Source of the DNA: an uncultured bacterium
Lineage (GTDB): Bacteria > Bacteroidota > Ignavibacteria > Kapaibacteriales > UBA4661
DNA: 64,000 bases
Assembly (NCBI GenBank): GCA_937899715.1
Contig: CALCNX010000090.1
Span: 1 to 64,000, forward strand
Reading direction: 5' to 3'
Shown: positions 42,675-50,285 of the stretch, one piece after another
Position numbering within the stretch: position 1 is the stretch's first letter
Layout of the letters: every line of letters starts with the position of its first letter
Notes under the pieces: generated by a model
What the model saw: the letters and a program-made list of their open reading frames with translations, nothing else
Database searches by the model: none
What the model was told of the DNA's origin: nothing
Program-made: the position numbers and the translations under genes

Positions 42675-42776
42675 ATACCAAATTGAAATGACAATCGTGC
42701 ATAACAAGGGGTTGCACCCCCTTGTTTACTGGCTTTGTTGATATTCTATTGCACAACAATTAACTGAATTTGGTAT
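42675..42776. mobile_element. MITE-like element with ATACCAAATT ends
   Basis: A 102-bp non-coding stretch bounded by a perfect 10-bp inverted repeat (ATACCAAATT / AATTTGGTAT). Inside is a 9-bp stem, AACAAGGGG / CCCCTTGTT (42703-42726). It lies upstream of argS. Short size, terminal repeats and lack of a gene fit a miniature transposable or palindromic element; no target duplication is evident. Confidence 0.55.
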
Positions 42777-42798
42777 AAGAATACGAAAAAGTGTAAAA

Positions 42799-42840
42799 AA
42801 ATAAAGCGTATATCCCACTGGTGAAGCGAGCTATACGCCG
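42799..42840 (-). terminator. Terminator of the thioredoxin-like gene
   Basis: On the minus strand GCGTATA / TATACGC forms a 7-bp stem (42806-42838) followed by TTTATTTTTTT. It lies 13 bases after the stop codon at 42852. Confidence 0.7.
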
Positions 42841-42851
42841 CAGAAAAGCAA

Positions 42852-44825
42852 TTATTGATTCAAATAAAAGCGCTCACTGCCCAGCAGAAGCATCGTTTCC
42901 TCAATTTCTTGCGTTAGCTTCAAGCCGTCAGTAAACCCGCTTCCTTTAAATTGAATACGCCCGTTTTTGTCGAGATAAAAGCGCATCGGTAAGCCCGTTA
43001 CACCGTATTTCTGTGCCATGATGTTGTTGTCATCCACCAAAATAGAAAAATAAAGCGAAGAATTCCTCGCCATATAGTCCTTGACAAGACCGAACTGGTC
43101 TTTGCCCTTATCTTCCCACGCATCAATGACAACAATGTTAAAATCTCCTGCTTTAACGTACTTGTTATACAACACATTCACGAAAGGCATAGCTTTTAAG
43201 CAGGGTTCAGCCCATGACGACCAAAACATAATCATTGTGGGCTTGCCTTTGAAGGAAGATAACGTCACAGGCTTATGGTCTGTCGTGAATATTGTACCGT
43301 CAATCAATTCGCGGTCGAGACGTTGTTTGATTTGTTTATTTGCCAGCAATGCAGAAGCAGAGTCTTTCAACCGTTGGAGTTCAGCCACGTACAAGGTAGA
43401 ATCGGTCTTTTTTCCACGTGCAGAATCCATAGCTCTTCTGTGCCATTTCAAAAGGACATCATCACCGCCAGTTGTTACGATACCTTGCGCAGCAATCGCC
43501 ACTGCCTCAGCATAACGTTTTTTCTCGAACAATATTCCGGCAGCCTGCGAGAAGGCAGGAGCGGGAAGCTCGCCTTTTGTGATTTCTAATGCACTCGTGA
43601 AGGTAGAAAGCGCATCATCGGGGCGTTTCAATTCCACATAGATTGCGCTAAGAGTGTTATAGACATCGCCAAGTGTGGCAGTGGTATTCAAATTCCATTC
43701 AATTTCGGCAATATGCGAAGGACGCTGATACAACGGCTGACGCTTTGCAAGTTCAAGTGCTTTCTGGGCATAACGCAAGCCGCGTTCCTCGCTTGTATCG
43801 GTGCGGCACCAGTATTTTGCAAGTTCATTGTATGCAAGGGGCGAGACATTCGGAAGCGTGTCCAGCCACTTCGCAGCATCGGTGAGACGACGCACTTGAG
43901 CAAAGGTTGCCACAGCAGCACCCTGCATCATTGGTGCCATCGGTGATTCTCTAAATTTCATTGAAAATTCCACAGCCCGCACCAAGAACCAATCCGGCAC
44001 AACTTGAACTTGAAGTACTTGCATTGCATTATCTTCAGCAATTTTACTTTTCGGGAATCGCTTGATATATGCGTCTTCCAGAGCTTTTGCTTGATTTGCC
44101 ATGCCAAGAGCATTCAAGCCGCGAATCACAGCACGAGTGTCGTTTTCGCGTGTCGTGTCGAAAGGTTGCGATACATAGCTTTGCAAACTGCGACGGTACG
44201 TCTCCTCCGGTATGTCCTTCACGTCGTACGCCAATGCCACTTCAGCGACTTTTGCCGAAAGATTATTCGGATAAAAGCGTAATTCTTCCCGCATGAGTTG
44301 AAGCGCTTTGGGAAAATCAGACGAGCGGCTGCACTCGGTGGGCAAACTCCCTAAAAAAGTGATTGCATTTCTAAGCAAGGAACCTTGTACAGGCTTTGCA
44401 CCGTCACCTGTAATGCGTGTGTCCCAGTAATTGCCATTGTTATCGTCGTAACGAGAACCATTGAAAAGTTTCATCATCCAAAACACATCGGTTTGCTTTA
44501 CCGCTATTTCGCCGCCAAAACTCCCATCGAAGCGACGGGTGAGTTTGACGTAATCTGCCACAGGCTCGCCGGAAATTTCTCGGAAACGATAGACAAGAAG
44601 GTAAATGTTCTCAGCATTACGCCAAGCAGAATCCGGTTTGTAGGTGAACGAGGCACGCTCACCAAGGCGCGGCATAGCAGGGCTGATACTGAGTTCGCCT
44701 CCCTTTACAGTCAGTGAAAAAAGCATCGGCGAGAGCATCACAAGCCAGCTGAGGACAAACAGTCGTATGGAACGTGATTGATGCAAAGTCTGATTTGGTG
44801 CGGTGTGTACGCCACAGATGTTCAT
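42852..44825 (-). CDS. Exported TPR protein with TlpA-like thioredoxin domain lacking the first Cys
   Basis: A 657-residue exported protein: a hydrophobic signal near 22-40, a beta-rich domain (45-140), a TPR/helical middle (about 150-480), and a C-terminal TlpA/ResA-like thioredoxin domain (about 500-650). The domain has the usual landmarks FKGKPTMIMFWSSW and the cis-Pro loop (VTGLPMRFYLD), but the active site reads W-A539-E-P-C542 instead of W-C-x-P-C. The nucleophilic Cys is thus an Ala, which should abolish ordinary disulphide reduction. It may have a binding or monothiol function. It diverges from the MocA-like gene. Confidence 0.85.
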   Translation of the reverse strand: MNICGVHTAPNQTLHQSRSIRLFVLSWLVMLSPMLFSLTVKGGELSISPAMPRLGERASFTYKPDSAWRNAENIYLLVYRFREISGEPVADYVKLTRRFDGSFGGEIAVKQTDVFWMMKLFNGSRYDDNNGNYWDTRITGDGAKPVQGSLLRNAITFLGSLPTECSRSSDFPKALQLMREELRFYPNNLSAKVAEVALAYDVKDIPEETYRRSLQSYVSQPFDTTRENDTRAVIRGLNALGMANQAKALEDAYIKRFPKSKIAEDNAMQVLQVQVVPDWFLVRAVEFSMKFRESPMAPMMQGAAVATFAQVRRLTDAAKWLDTLPNVSPLAYNELAKYWCRTDTSEERGLRYAQKALELAKRQPLYQRPSHIAEIEWNLNTTATLGDVYNTLSAIYVELKRPDDALSTFTSALEITKGELPAPAFSQAAGILFEKKRYAEAVAIAAQGIVTTGGDDVLLKWHRRAMDSARGKKTDSTLYVAELQRLKDSASALLANKQIKQRLDRELIDGTIFTTDHKPVTLSSFKGKPTMIMFWSSWAEPCLKAMPFVNVLYNKYVKAGDFNIVVIDAWEDKGKDQFGLVKDYMARNSSLYFSILVDDNNIMAQKYGVTGLPMRFYLDKNGRIQFKGSGFTDGLKLTQEIEETMLLLGSERFYLNQ

Positions 44826-44868
44826 AGCACAACTGCCAGATAGTGAAACAAATGGATTAGAGGAATTA

Positions 44869-44924
44869 CAAAGGTACGGATTTTTCAGAATATTTCCCGA
44901 AGGAACGAAAAAGTTGTAAATTTG
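44869..44924. promoter_or_regulatory. Divergent promoter region
   Basis: Two full matches to the -7 element TAnnTTTG point in opposite directions: TACCTTTG on the minus strand (44869-44876, for the thioredoxin-like gene) and TAAATTTG on the plus strand (44917-44924, for the MocA-like gene). No clear -33 elements are seen. Confidence 0.35.
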
Positions 44925-44969
44925 GAAGTGCCGTACATTGTATTTTATTTAGACACAAATAGCCTTCAA

Positions 44970-45632
44970 ATGTTTAAGGTAATTGCTTCACCAAAGACTG
45001 TATCGGGCACTACACCCTACCCGATAAGTCTGATTCTCCTTGCTTCCGGCGCATCCAGCCGCATGAAAGCCACGATTGGTAAAGACAAAATGCAGTTGAC
45101 GCTCCCAGATGACGGGAGAACGCTGCTCCAAACGACGCTTGAACTCTACAATTCTTACCCTTTTGCAGAAATTCTTGTTATTGTACGTCAACATGGAACA
45201 GAAGAACCGTCCCTAAAAACTCAATTCATTGTCAATGACAATGCTGAACGCGGTATGGCTTCGTCGCTTGCGCTTGGTGTTGGGAGTAGTTCGCCTGCTG
45301 CAAATGGCTATTTGATTGCGCTTGGGGATATGCCGCTTGTCCAGCCCGCAAGCGTAGAAGCACTCTGCAATGAATTTCTTTTGCGCGGAAGCACTGAAGT
45401 GATTTGCATTCCCACTTTTCGCGGACAGCGCGGCAATCCGGTACTTTTTGGCAGTGCTTACAAAGAAGATTTATTACGGCTTTCCGGGGATGTCGGCGCA
45501 AAGTCACTGCTTCGGAAGTATGCCGACCGTGTATGCGAAGTAGAAACGGATGATGAAGGAATTTTGCTGGATATTGACACGGCGGAAGATTGGCAATATT
45601 TTCTGCAAAAAGAACGCCGCCGAAAGAGCTAA
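44970..45632 (+). CDS. MocA/MobA-like nucleotidyltransferase
   Basis: A 220-residue cytoplasmic protein of the NTP_transf_3 family. The nucleotide-binding signature LLASGASSRMK (about 22-32), the conserved Asp in ALGDMPLV and the FRGQRGNPVLFG segment match molybdenum cofactor cytidylyltransferase (MocA) and its relatives, which attach CMP to the cofactor. No xanthine-dehydrogenase-type enzyme is adjacent, so the exact substrate is uncertain; a molybdate permease gene (modB) is 13 kb away. The ATG at 44970 is chosen, since upstream in-frame codons start only with TTG. Confidence 0.78.
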   Translation: MFKVIASPKTVSGTTPYPISLILLASGASSRMKATIGKDKMQLTLPDDGRTLLQTTLELYNSYPFAEILVIVRQHGTEEPSLKTQFIVNDNAERGMASSLALGVGSSSPAANGYLIALGDMPLVQPASVEALCNEFLLRGSTEVICIPTFRGQRGNPVLFGSAYKEDLLRLSGDVGAKSLLRKYADRVCEVETDDEGILLDIDTAEDWQYFLQKERRRKS

Positions 45633-45651
45633 GAAGCGCTTACGGCGGCGT
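45614..45651 (+). terminator. GC-rich hairpin over the end of the MocA-like gene
   Basis: A perfect 9-bp stem (ACGCCGCCG / CGGCGGCGT) spans the stop codon, with a 20-base loop. A T-run is missing, so termination is only a possibility; it may serve both converging genes. Confidence 0.4.
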
Positions 45652-45670
45652 GATAAATCAAAACCGTCTA

Positions 45671-46705
45671 TTATGGACGTAAGGTTATGGTGGTAGTGGT
45701 TGATTGCCCAATAAACAAGCCAATACCGCTTCCGCTCACGTTCCATTGAGGATTACGCCCATCGCTGCTGAGAGGATTAAATTGCTGGCTTTCGTAGAGA
45801 CGAGATTGAGTCTGTAGATACGGAATAATACGTGAATCTCGTGCTTCAATGGTGAGTACCATCGCCAGATTTGCTGTTGGAATAAGGGTCGTGGTTGGCT
45901 GCGGTGATTGAGGCGAATACGAATAAATCAATATATTCCCCTTACCGTCACTTCTACCGGAATACCCGGCTGTTACCAATTGTGAACCCAAAGAATCCGA
46001 AATGGGTGGCTGCATATAGCCTGGGTATGTTGCCAGTGGAGCGCGACTTGGGTTGGCAATATCCAGTAATCGGAAGTACTGTAAACTGTACATTTCACCT
46101 GCTCGTGAAATCATCGGAACACGTACTGAGGCAGTCAATGAAGTGTCTCGATACACTTGCGGATTCCCGCCAAACGGACCGCTTGAAAAAGTTCTTTCAG
46201 TGATATTCAATTTCCATGTTAATTGCGGAACACTTGCCACGACTGGTGTTTGTGGGACGGTGGTGGTCGCAGTTGCAGTTTTACCATTCCAGTTTACGGT
46301 AAGCGTATAGGTTTTACCGTTTTCAGCGATAAGCCCTTCTACCGTTTCATAGCAAGACGGTCCGGCAATAGTTTGTCCGTAATTCGTTTTAATGCTATCC
46401 ACTGCCGATTGCAAACGCAAACGATACTCGCGCCCCTCCACCGTAATACGTGCGTCTGCGTCAGTGATGCGTACCTTGTCCATATTGAATGTGTCTAGAG
46501 GTGCAATCGTGCGTGTGATTTGGATATTGCGAATCTGCTGCCCCGCTATCACCGCACCATTTATCACTAAACGCTCTTCGTGCGGTATGTTTGCACCAGT
46601 GACTACCTGACCGCATCCCGCAAAAATTTGAGCAATCACGACATAGGCGACAAGAAGCCCAGCCGCCGCCAACACTGAATGTATTTTCAAAGATGATGTT
46701 TTCAT
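45671..46705 (-). CDS. DUF4249-family outer-membrane lipoprotein
   Basis: A 344-residue lipoprotein; the lipobox is QIFAGC (Cys about 30). The remainder fits the DUF4249 family: EERLVINGAVIAGQQIRNIQI near the N-terminus (in part) and alternating beta-strands to the end. Such proteins are almost always encoded next to a TonB-dependent receptor and may bind its ligand at the surface. Here the receptor gene ends 14 bases upstream, so the two form an operon. The ATG at 46705 starts the lipoprotein signal; an upstream in-frame extension lacks coding character. Confidence 0.85.
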   Translation of the reverse strand: MKTSSLKIHSVLAAAGLLVAYVVIAQIFAGCGQVVTGANIPHEERLVINGAVIAGQQIRNIQITRTIAPLDTFNMDKVRITDADARITVEGREYRLRLQSAVDSIKTNYGQTIAGPSCYETVEGLIAENGKTYTLTVNWNGKTATATTTVPQTPVVASVPQLTWKLNITERTFSSGPFGGNPQVYRDTSLTASVRVPMISRAGEMYSLQYFRLLDIANPSRAPLATYPGYMQPPISDSLGSQLVTAGYSGRSDGKGNILIYSYSPQSPQPTTTLIPTANLAMVLTIEARDSRIIPYLQTQSRLYESQQFNPLSSDGRNPQWNVSGSGIGLFIGQSTTTTITLRP

Positions 46706-46719
46706 GGTTTTCCTTTCAA

Positions 46720-49158
46720 TTAAAATTTGAAACCAAGGCTGATAGTCGGCACAATGCCGAAAAGCGTGTATTGGGTCAGAACAGGTACGGAACCTGTTAT
46801 CGTTGGATTCTGTGTGGGCTGCGGGCGATAGTTCAGAATCCACGCAAACGGATTTTGGCGGTTATAGACGTTGTAAACATTGATACTGAAATTGAACGGG
46901 AGACCAAACCACGTAAAGTTATTGGTCAAATTCACATCCAGTTTGTGGAAGTCCGGCAAACGGAAACCATTACGCTCGGTATAGCTGTTAAACTGCCCCC
47001 CATAAAAATAGCCACCTGTTGATTGTCTATCTTGCCCGGGAATACCACTGTAATAAAACTGCGATGAAGGCATGGTGTATGCTTGTCCGGTGGCAAACGT
47101 CCACGTAGCACCGATTTCCCACGCTTCGTTAAATCGGTACGTCGCCACAACTGAAACGTCATGGCGGCGGTCGTAGCGCGGCGCAAAGGGCTTGCCATCG
47201 TTGAGTTCGGCAAAGGTGCGGTTTGTCCACGAGAGCGTATAGCCAATCCAGCCCGTGAGAGCGCCCAAGCGCTTATTGATAAAAAGTTCTACGCCGTAGG
47301 CATTGCCATCACCGCGCGTTAGCTGACTTTCGGCAGGCGTAAGAAAGCCAAAGTTTGCGCCATCCTTAAATTCGTAGAGATTGCGTAGCGATTTGTAGTA
47401 GCCTTCTACACTGACAAAATATTCTTTGCCCAAAAGACTCGTCTCCACACCCAAAATATATTGCATGGAATTACCGGGCAGAATTGTTTCGGTGGACGGG
47501 AACCACGTATCGGTGGGCAAGGAAATGCCGTTATTCACCACCAGATGCAGGAACTGATTTGCCACAGCAAATGCGCCTTTGATAGAAATATCTTCCGTTG
47601 GCGCAAAAGCAAACGAAGCTCTTGGCTCAGGAAGAAAACGATTGCCGCGTTGAAAATACGATAGGCGCAAGCCCAGATTTGCAGTCAGTTCAGGAGTAAT
47701 TCTCCATTCGTCTTGCCCATAGACGGAGGCTTCGAGCGCGTCAATTCTGCCGGATGTAAGATTTGCCATTTCTGCCACTTGCAAGACTTGCTCATTATTG
47801 GATTCCAAAAGCGTCGTAAAACGATGGAACGTAGCATCAAAGCCAATCTTGACCGTGTGTTCGTCAGCAGGAAACCACTGCACATCGCCACGTGCCGTAA
47901 AGTCTCGTATCTGCGAGAGTGTGCGGAAACTCGTCGTATCGAAACTATTCTGCGAGATAATATTTGCTCCGAACCGATAATCGGTATAAATCGCAGAAAA
48001 ATTGGTAAAAAGCGACGGCGAGATAATATGCATCCAGCGCAGATTGCCGGTCGCATTGCCCCAGTCTATTCCAAAACCCACACCTCCCGTTGCTTGCTGG
48101 TTCTGCGGCGCTACCACGTCGCTACCAAAATAACCACTTGCGTAAAGACGGTCGTTTTCGGAGATTTTGTAGTTAATTTTTGCGTTGACATCGTAGAAAT
48201 AATAATTGAGAGGCGATTGCCCTTGGGTCGCTAAATTCAGCAACAAATCGAAGTAGGTGCGCCGCCCGGAGACCATAAATGTTACGTCTTCCGTTATTGG
48301 ACCTTCAACCGTAAGCCGTGATGCAACCAGGCTTATGTTACCTGCGCCTGTAATTTTTTCTTTCGAGCCTTCCTTCATCGTCATATCAATCACACTGGAC
48401 AAACGACCACCGTATTCTGCCGGAAAACCGCCCTTGATAACCCTTACATCACGCATTGCATCGTTATTGAACACGCTCAGAAAACCTCCTAAGTGCGACG
48501 GATTATAGACAATCACGCCATCAAGCAAAATCAGATTTTGGTCGGGTGAGCCGCCGCGCACATAGAGACCGCTTGAAAGCTCACCACCCGATTTAATACC
48601 GGGCATGAGTTGCAGCGCACGAAAAATATCCGTTTCGCCGCCCAGTGTCGGCATTTTGCTTATAAATTCGGATTTTATCTCTACCGAACTGATGGTTCGC
48701 GTGGACGTAGCCTCGCGCTCTGCCTGCACTGTTACTTCCTGTGAACGAACATTTTGCGTACCAAGCGCAATATTCTCGCGCACGGGTGCAGTACCGACAA
48801 CAATACGCTTCGCAAACTGCTTATACCCAACACCACGCACCACAAGGAAATACGAGCCTTCGGGAACATCCGGCAATGAATAAAACCCGAATTTATTTGT
48901 GCGCGTCCCCCGAACGATCGCAGAAGAACGAGCAACAACACTGTCAGTGGCAAGTATCACGTTGATACCAATAACAGATTCTCCCGATGCTGCTTCGCTC
49001 ACGAGACCGGAGACGGCAGCACGCTGCTGAGGAGACGGGGAGACCGATTGCGGGGTTGCGCCCGGAACAGGAGAATTATCAACTTTTTGAGCCATAATGT
49101 GGCTCCCACACGCTAGAGTGCAAACAAGCAAAAGCGCGGCTAAACGGCAATGCTTCAT
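46720..49158 (-). CDS. TonB-dependent receptor with regulatory-like N-terminal domain
   Basis: An 812-residue outer-membrane transporter. After a signal peptide (cleavage near HIMAQ) a CarboxypepD-reg-like domain (about 45-125, GKFYSLPDVPEGSY-like) precedes the plug (LMPGIKSGGELSSGLYVRG and LLDGVIVYNPSHLGG) and the barrel, which ends in ISLGFKF. This form is typically paired with a DUF4249 lipoprotein, as here. The substrate is unknown; siderophores, peptides or sugars are all possible. The divergent TetR gene begins 386 bases upstream and may control this pair. A likely promoter is at 49408-49440. Confidence 0.9.
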   Translation of the reverse strand: MKHCRLAALLLVCTLACGSHIMAQKVDNSPVPGATPQSVSPSPQQRAAVSGLVSEAASGESVIGINVILATDSVVARSSAIVRGTRTNKFGFYSLPDVPEGSYFLVVRGVGYKQFAKRIVVGTAPVRENIALGTQNVRSQEVTVQAEREATSTRTISSVEIKSEFISKMPTLGGETDIFRALQLMPGIKSGGELSSGLYVRGGSPDQNLILLDGVIVYNPSHLGGFLSVFNNDAMRDVRVIKGGFPAEYGGRLSSVIDMTMKEGSKEKITGAGNISLVASRLTVEGPITEDVTFMVSGRRTYFDLLLNLATQGQSPLNYYFYDVNAKINYKISENDRLYASGYFGSDVVAPQNQQATGGVGFGIDWGNATGNLRWMHIISPSLFTNFSAIYTDYRFGANIISQNSFDTTSFRTLSQIRDFTARGDVQWFPADEHTVKIGFDATFHRFTTLLESNNEQVLQVAEMANLTSGRIDALEASVYGQDEWRITPELTANLGLRLSYFQRGNRFLPEPRASFAFAPTEDISIKGAFAVANQFLHLVVNNGISLPTDTWFPSTETILPGNSMQYILGVETSLLGKEYFVSVEGYYKSLRNLYEFKDGANFGFLTPAESQLTRGDGNAYGVELFINKRLGALTGWIGYTLSWTNRTFAELNDGKPFAPRYDRRHDVSVVATYRFNEAWEIGATWTFATGQAYTMPSSQFYYSGIPGQDRQSTGGYFYGGQFNSYTERNGFRLPDFHKLDVNLTNNFTWFGLPFNFSINVYNVYNRQNPFAWILNYRPQPTQNPTITGSVPVLTQYTLFGIVPTISLGFKF

Positions 49159-49407
49159 ACAAAGCAACCTTTGATAAAGTTAAAAAAATGAATTGAAAAA
49201 AGAGACGACCTCAACGAAGCAGCCCTGAAAAAACTGACTTCCTTGAAAAAGAACTGAACGAAGTAAAGGTTACAAAATAGGCAGAGTTCCTGTGAAGAAA
49301 AGAGATTGCTTGAAAGGCAGACTATACAACACCATATCAGGCGATAACAAATTTTTTTTTTGTGAAAGACGCACTCCAAATGAGCAGGAGATTTATTTGA
49401 CCAGACA

Positions 49408-49440
49408 CAAATATAAAGAAATTTCTTTATATCATGCAAA
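49408..49440 (-). promoter_or_regulatory. Bacteroidota-type promoter for the TonB-receptor operon
   Basis: On the minus strand TTTG (49437-49440), 21 bases and TATATTTG (49408-49415) match the -33 TTTG / -7 TAnnTTTG pattern exactly, within the accepted spacing. It would give an untranslated leader of about 240 bases, which is long; that stretch (49159-49407) shows no recognised riboswitch. Confidence 0.5.
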
Positions 49441-49512
49441 CGACCGTAGAATTTTTCTTTTTCTCTTCCATTGACCACTGTTTTTTTGTCTATGAATAAG
49501 TTTTTGCCGATA

Positions 49513-49530
49513 TTAGAACAAACGTTCTAA
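49513..49530 (+). promoter_or_regulatory. Perfect operator palindrome of the second TetR gene
   Basis: TTAGAAC-AAAC-GTTCTAA is a perfect 7+7 inverted repeat with a 4-base spacer. It ends 14 bases before the ATG of the TetR-type regulator, in the position expected for autorepression. It lies about 70 bases from the divergent receptor promoter. Confidence 0.65.
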
Positions 49531-49544
49531 GAAAAAATACATTT

Positions 49545-50270
49545 ATGAAAAAGAAACCACGCACAACCAAAACAAGCAACGACGGAAGAAATACCGTCGG
49601 AAAAAGCGCCGCTAGAACAAGTACCGTTAAAAATAATACCGCCAGCACAACGAAAGACAAAATACTCAACGCTGCCCGCGACCTTTTCAACAAACATGGC
49701 GTAGAAGCTATCACCGTGCGGCATATTGCCCAACATCTCGGCATTAGTCACGGTAATTTATGCTACCACTTTCCGCGCCGAGAAGACATTATTTTTGCCT
49801 TGTACGAGCGTGTTGTGCAGGGTATGAGCGCACAGGTATCACTCTGGACACCCGATGCTATCAGTCTTGGGATGGTGCTTGGTGCATTACGGGCCAGTTT
49901 CGAGCTTCAGTACGAATATCGGTTTTTGATGATAGATTTTGTGAACATCATGCGCCGTTTGCCCGAGGTGCGCGAGCACTTTCGCATGATGTTTGAGATT
50001 CGCAAGCATCAATTCCGCAGCGCACTAGAAGCACTCCGGGAACAAGGTATTTTACTACAATCTATTCCCGATGCGCAATACGAACGACTGCTGCTCCATA
50101 GCTACCTCATGGGTGATTTTTGGATGTCGGAAGCGGAAATACTTTTTATGGGCAAAGAAAAGGAGAAAGTACCGTTTTATGCGGAACTGGCGTGCTCGCT
50201 CTTTGTTCCCTACTTAACAGCAAAGGGACAAAAAGAGTATGACGCATTCGTCGGGGCTGCATTCTCCTGA
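49545..50270 (+). CDS. TetR-family transcriptional regulator
   Basis: A 241-residue DNA-binding protein. A Lys/Thr/Arg-rich tail (1-28) precedes the helix-turn-helix domain (about 30-80): ILNAARDLFNKHGVEAITVRH, in part, then HLGISHGNLCYHFPRREDI, in part. The C-terminal domain (about 90-241) matches a Bacteroidota group of TetR proteins with an unusual long ligand domain; the ligand is unknown. A perfect palindrome lies between the divergent genes and next to its start codon, so autoregulation and control of the TonB-receptor operon are plausible. Confidence 0.85.
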   Translation: MKKKPRTTKTSNDGRNTVGKSAARTSTVKNNTASTTKDKILNAARDLFNKHGVEAITVRHIAQHLGISHGNLCYHFPRREDIIFALYERVVQGMSAQVSLWTPDAISLGMVLGALRASFELQYEYRFLMIDFVNIMRRLPEVREHFRMMFEIRKHQFRSALEALREQGILLQSIPDAQYERLLLHSYLMGDFWMSEAEILFMGKEKEKVPFYAELACSLFVPYLTAKGQKEYDAFVGAAFS

Positions 50271-50285
50271 ATACAATTTACACAC

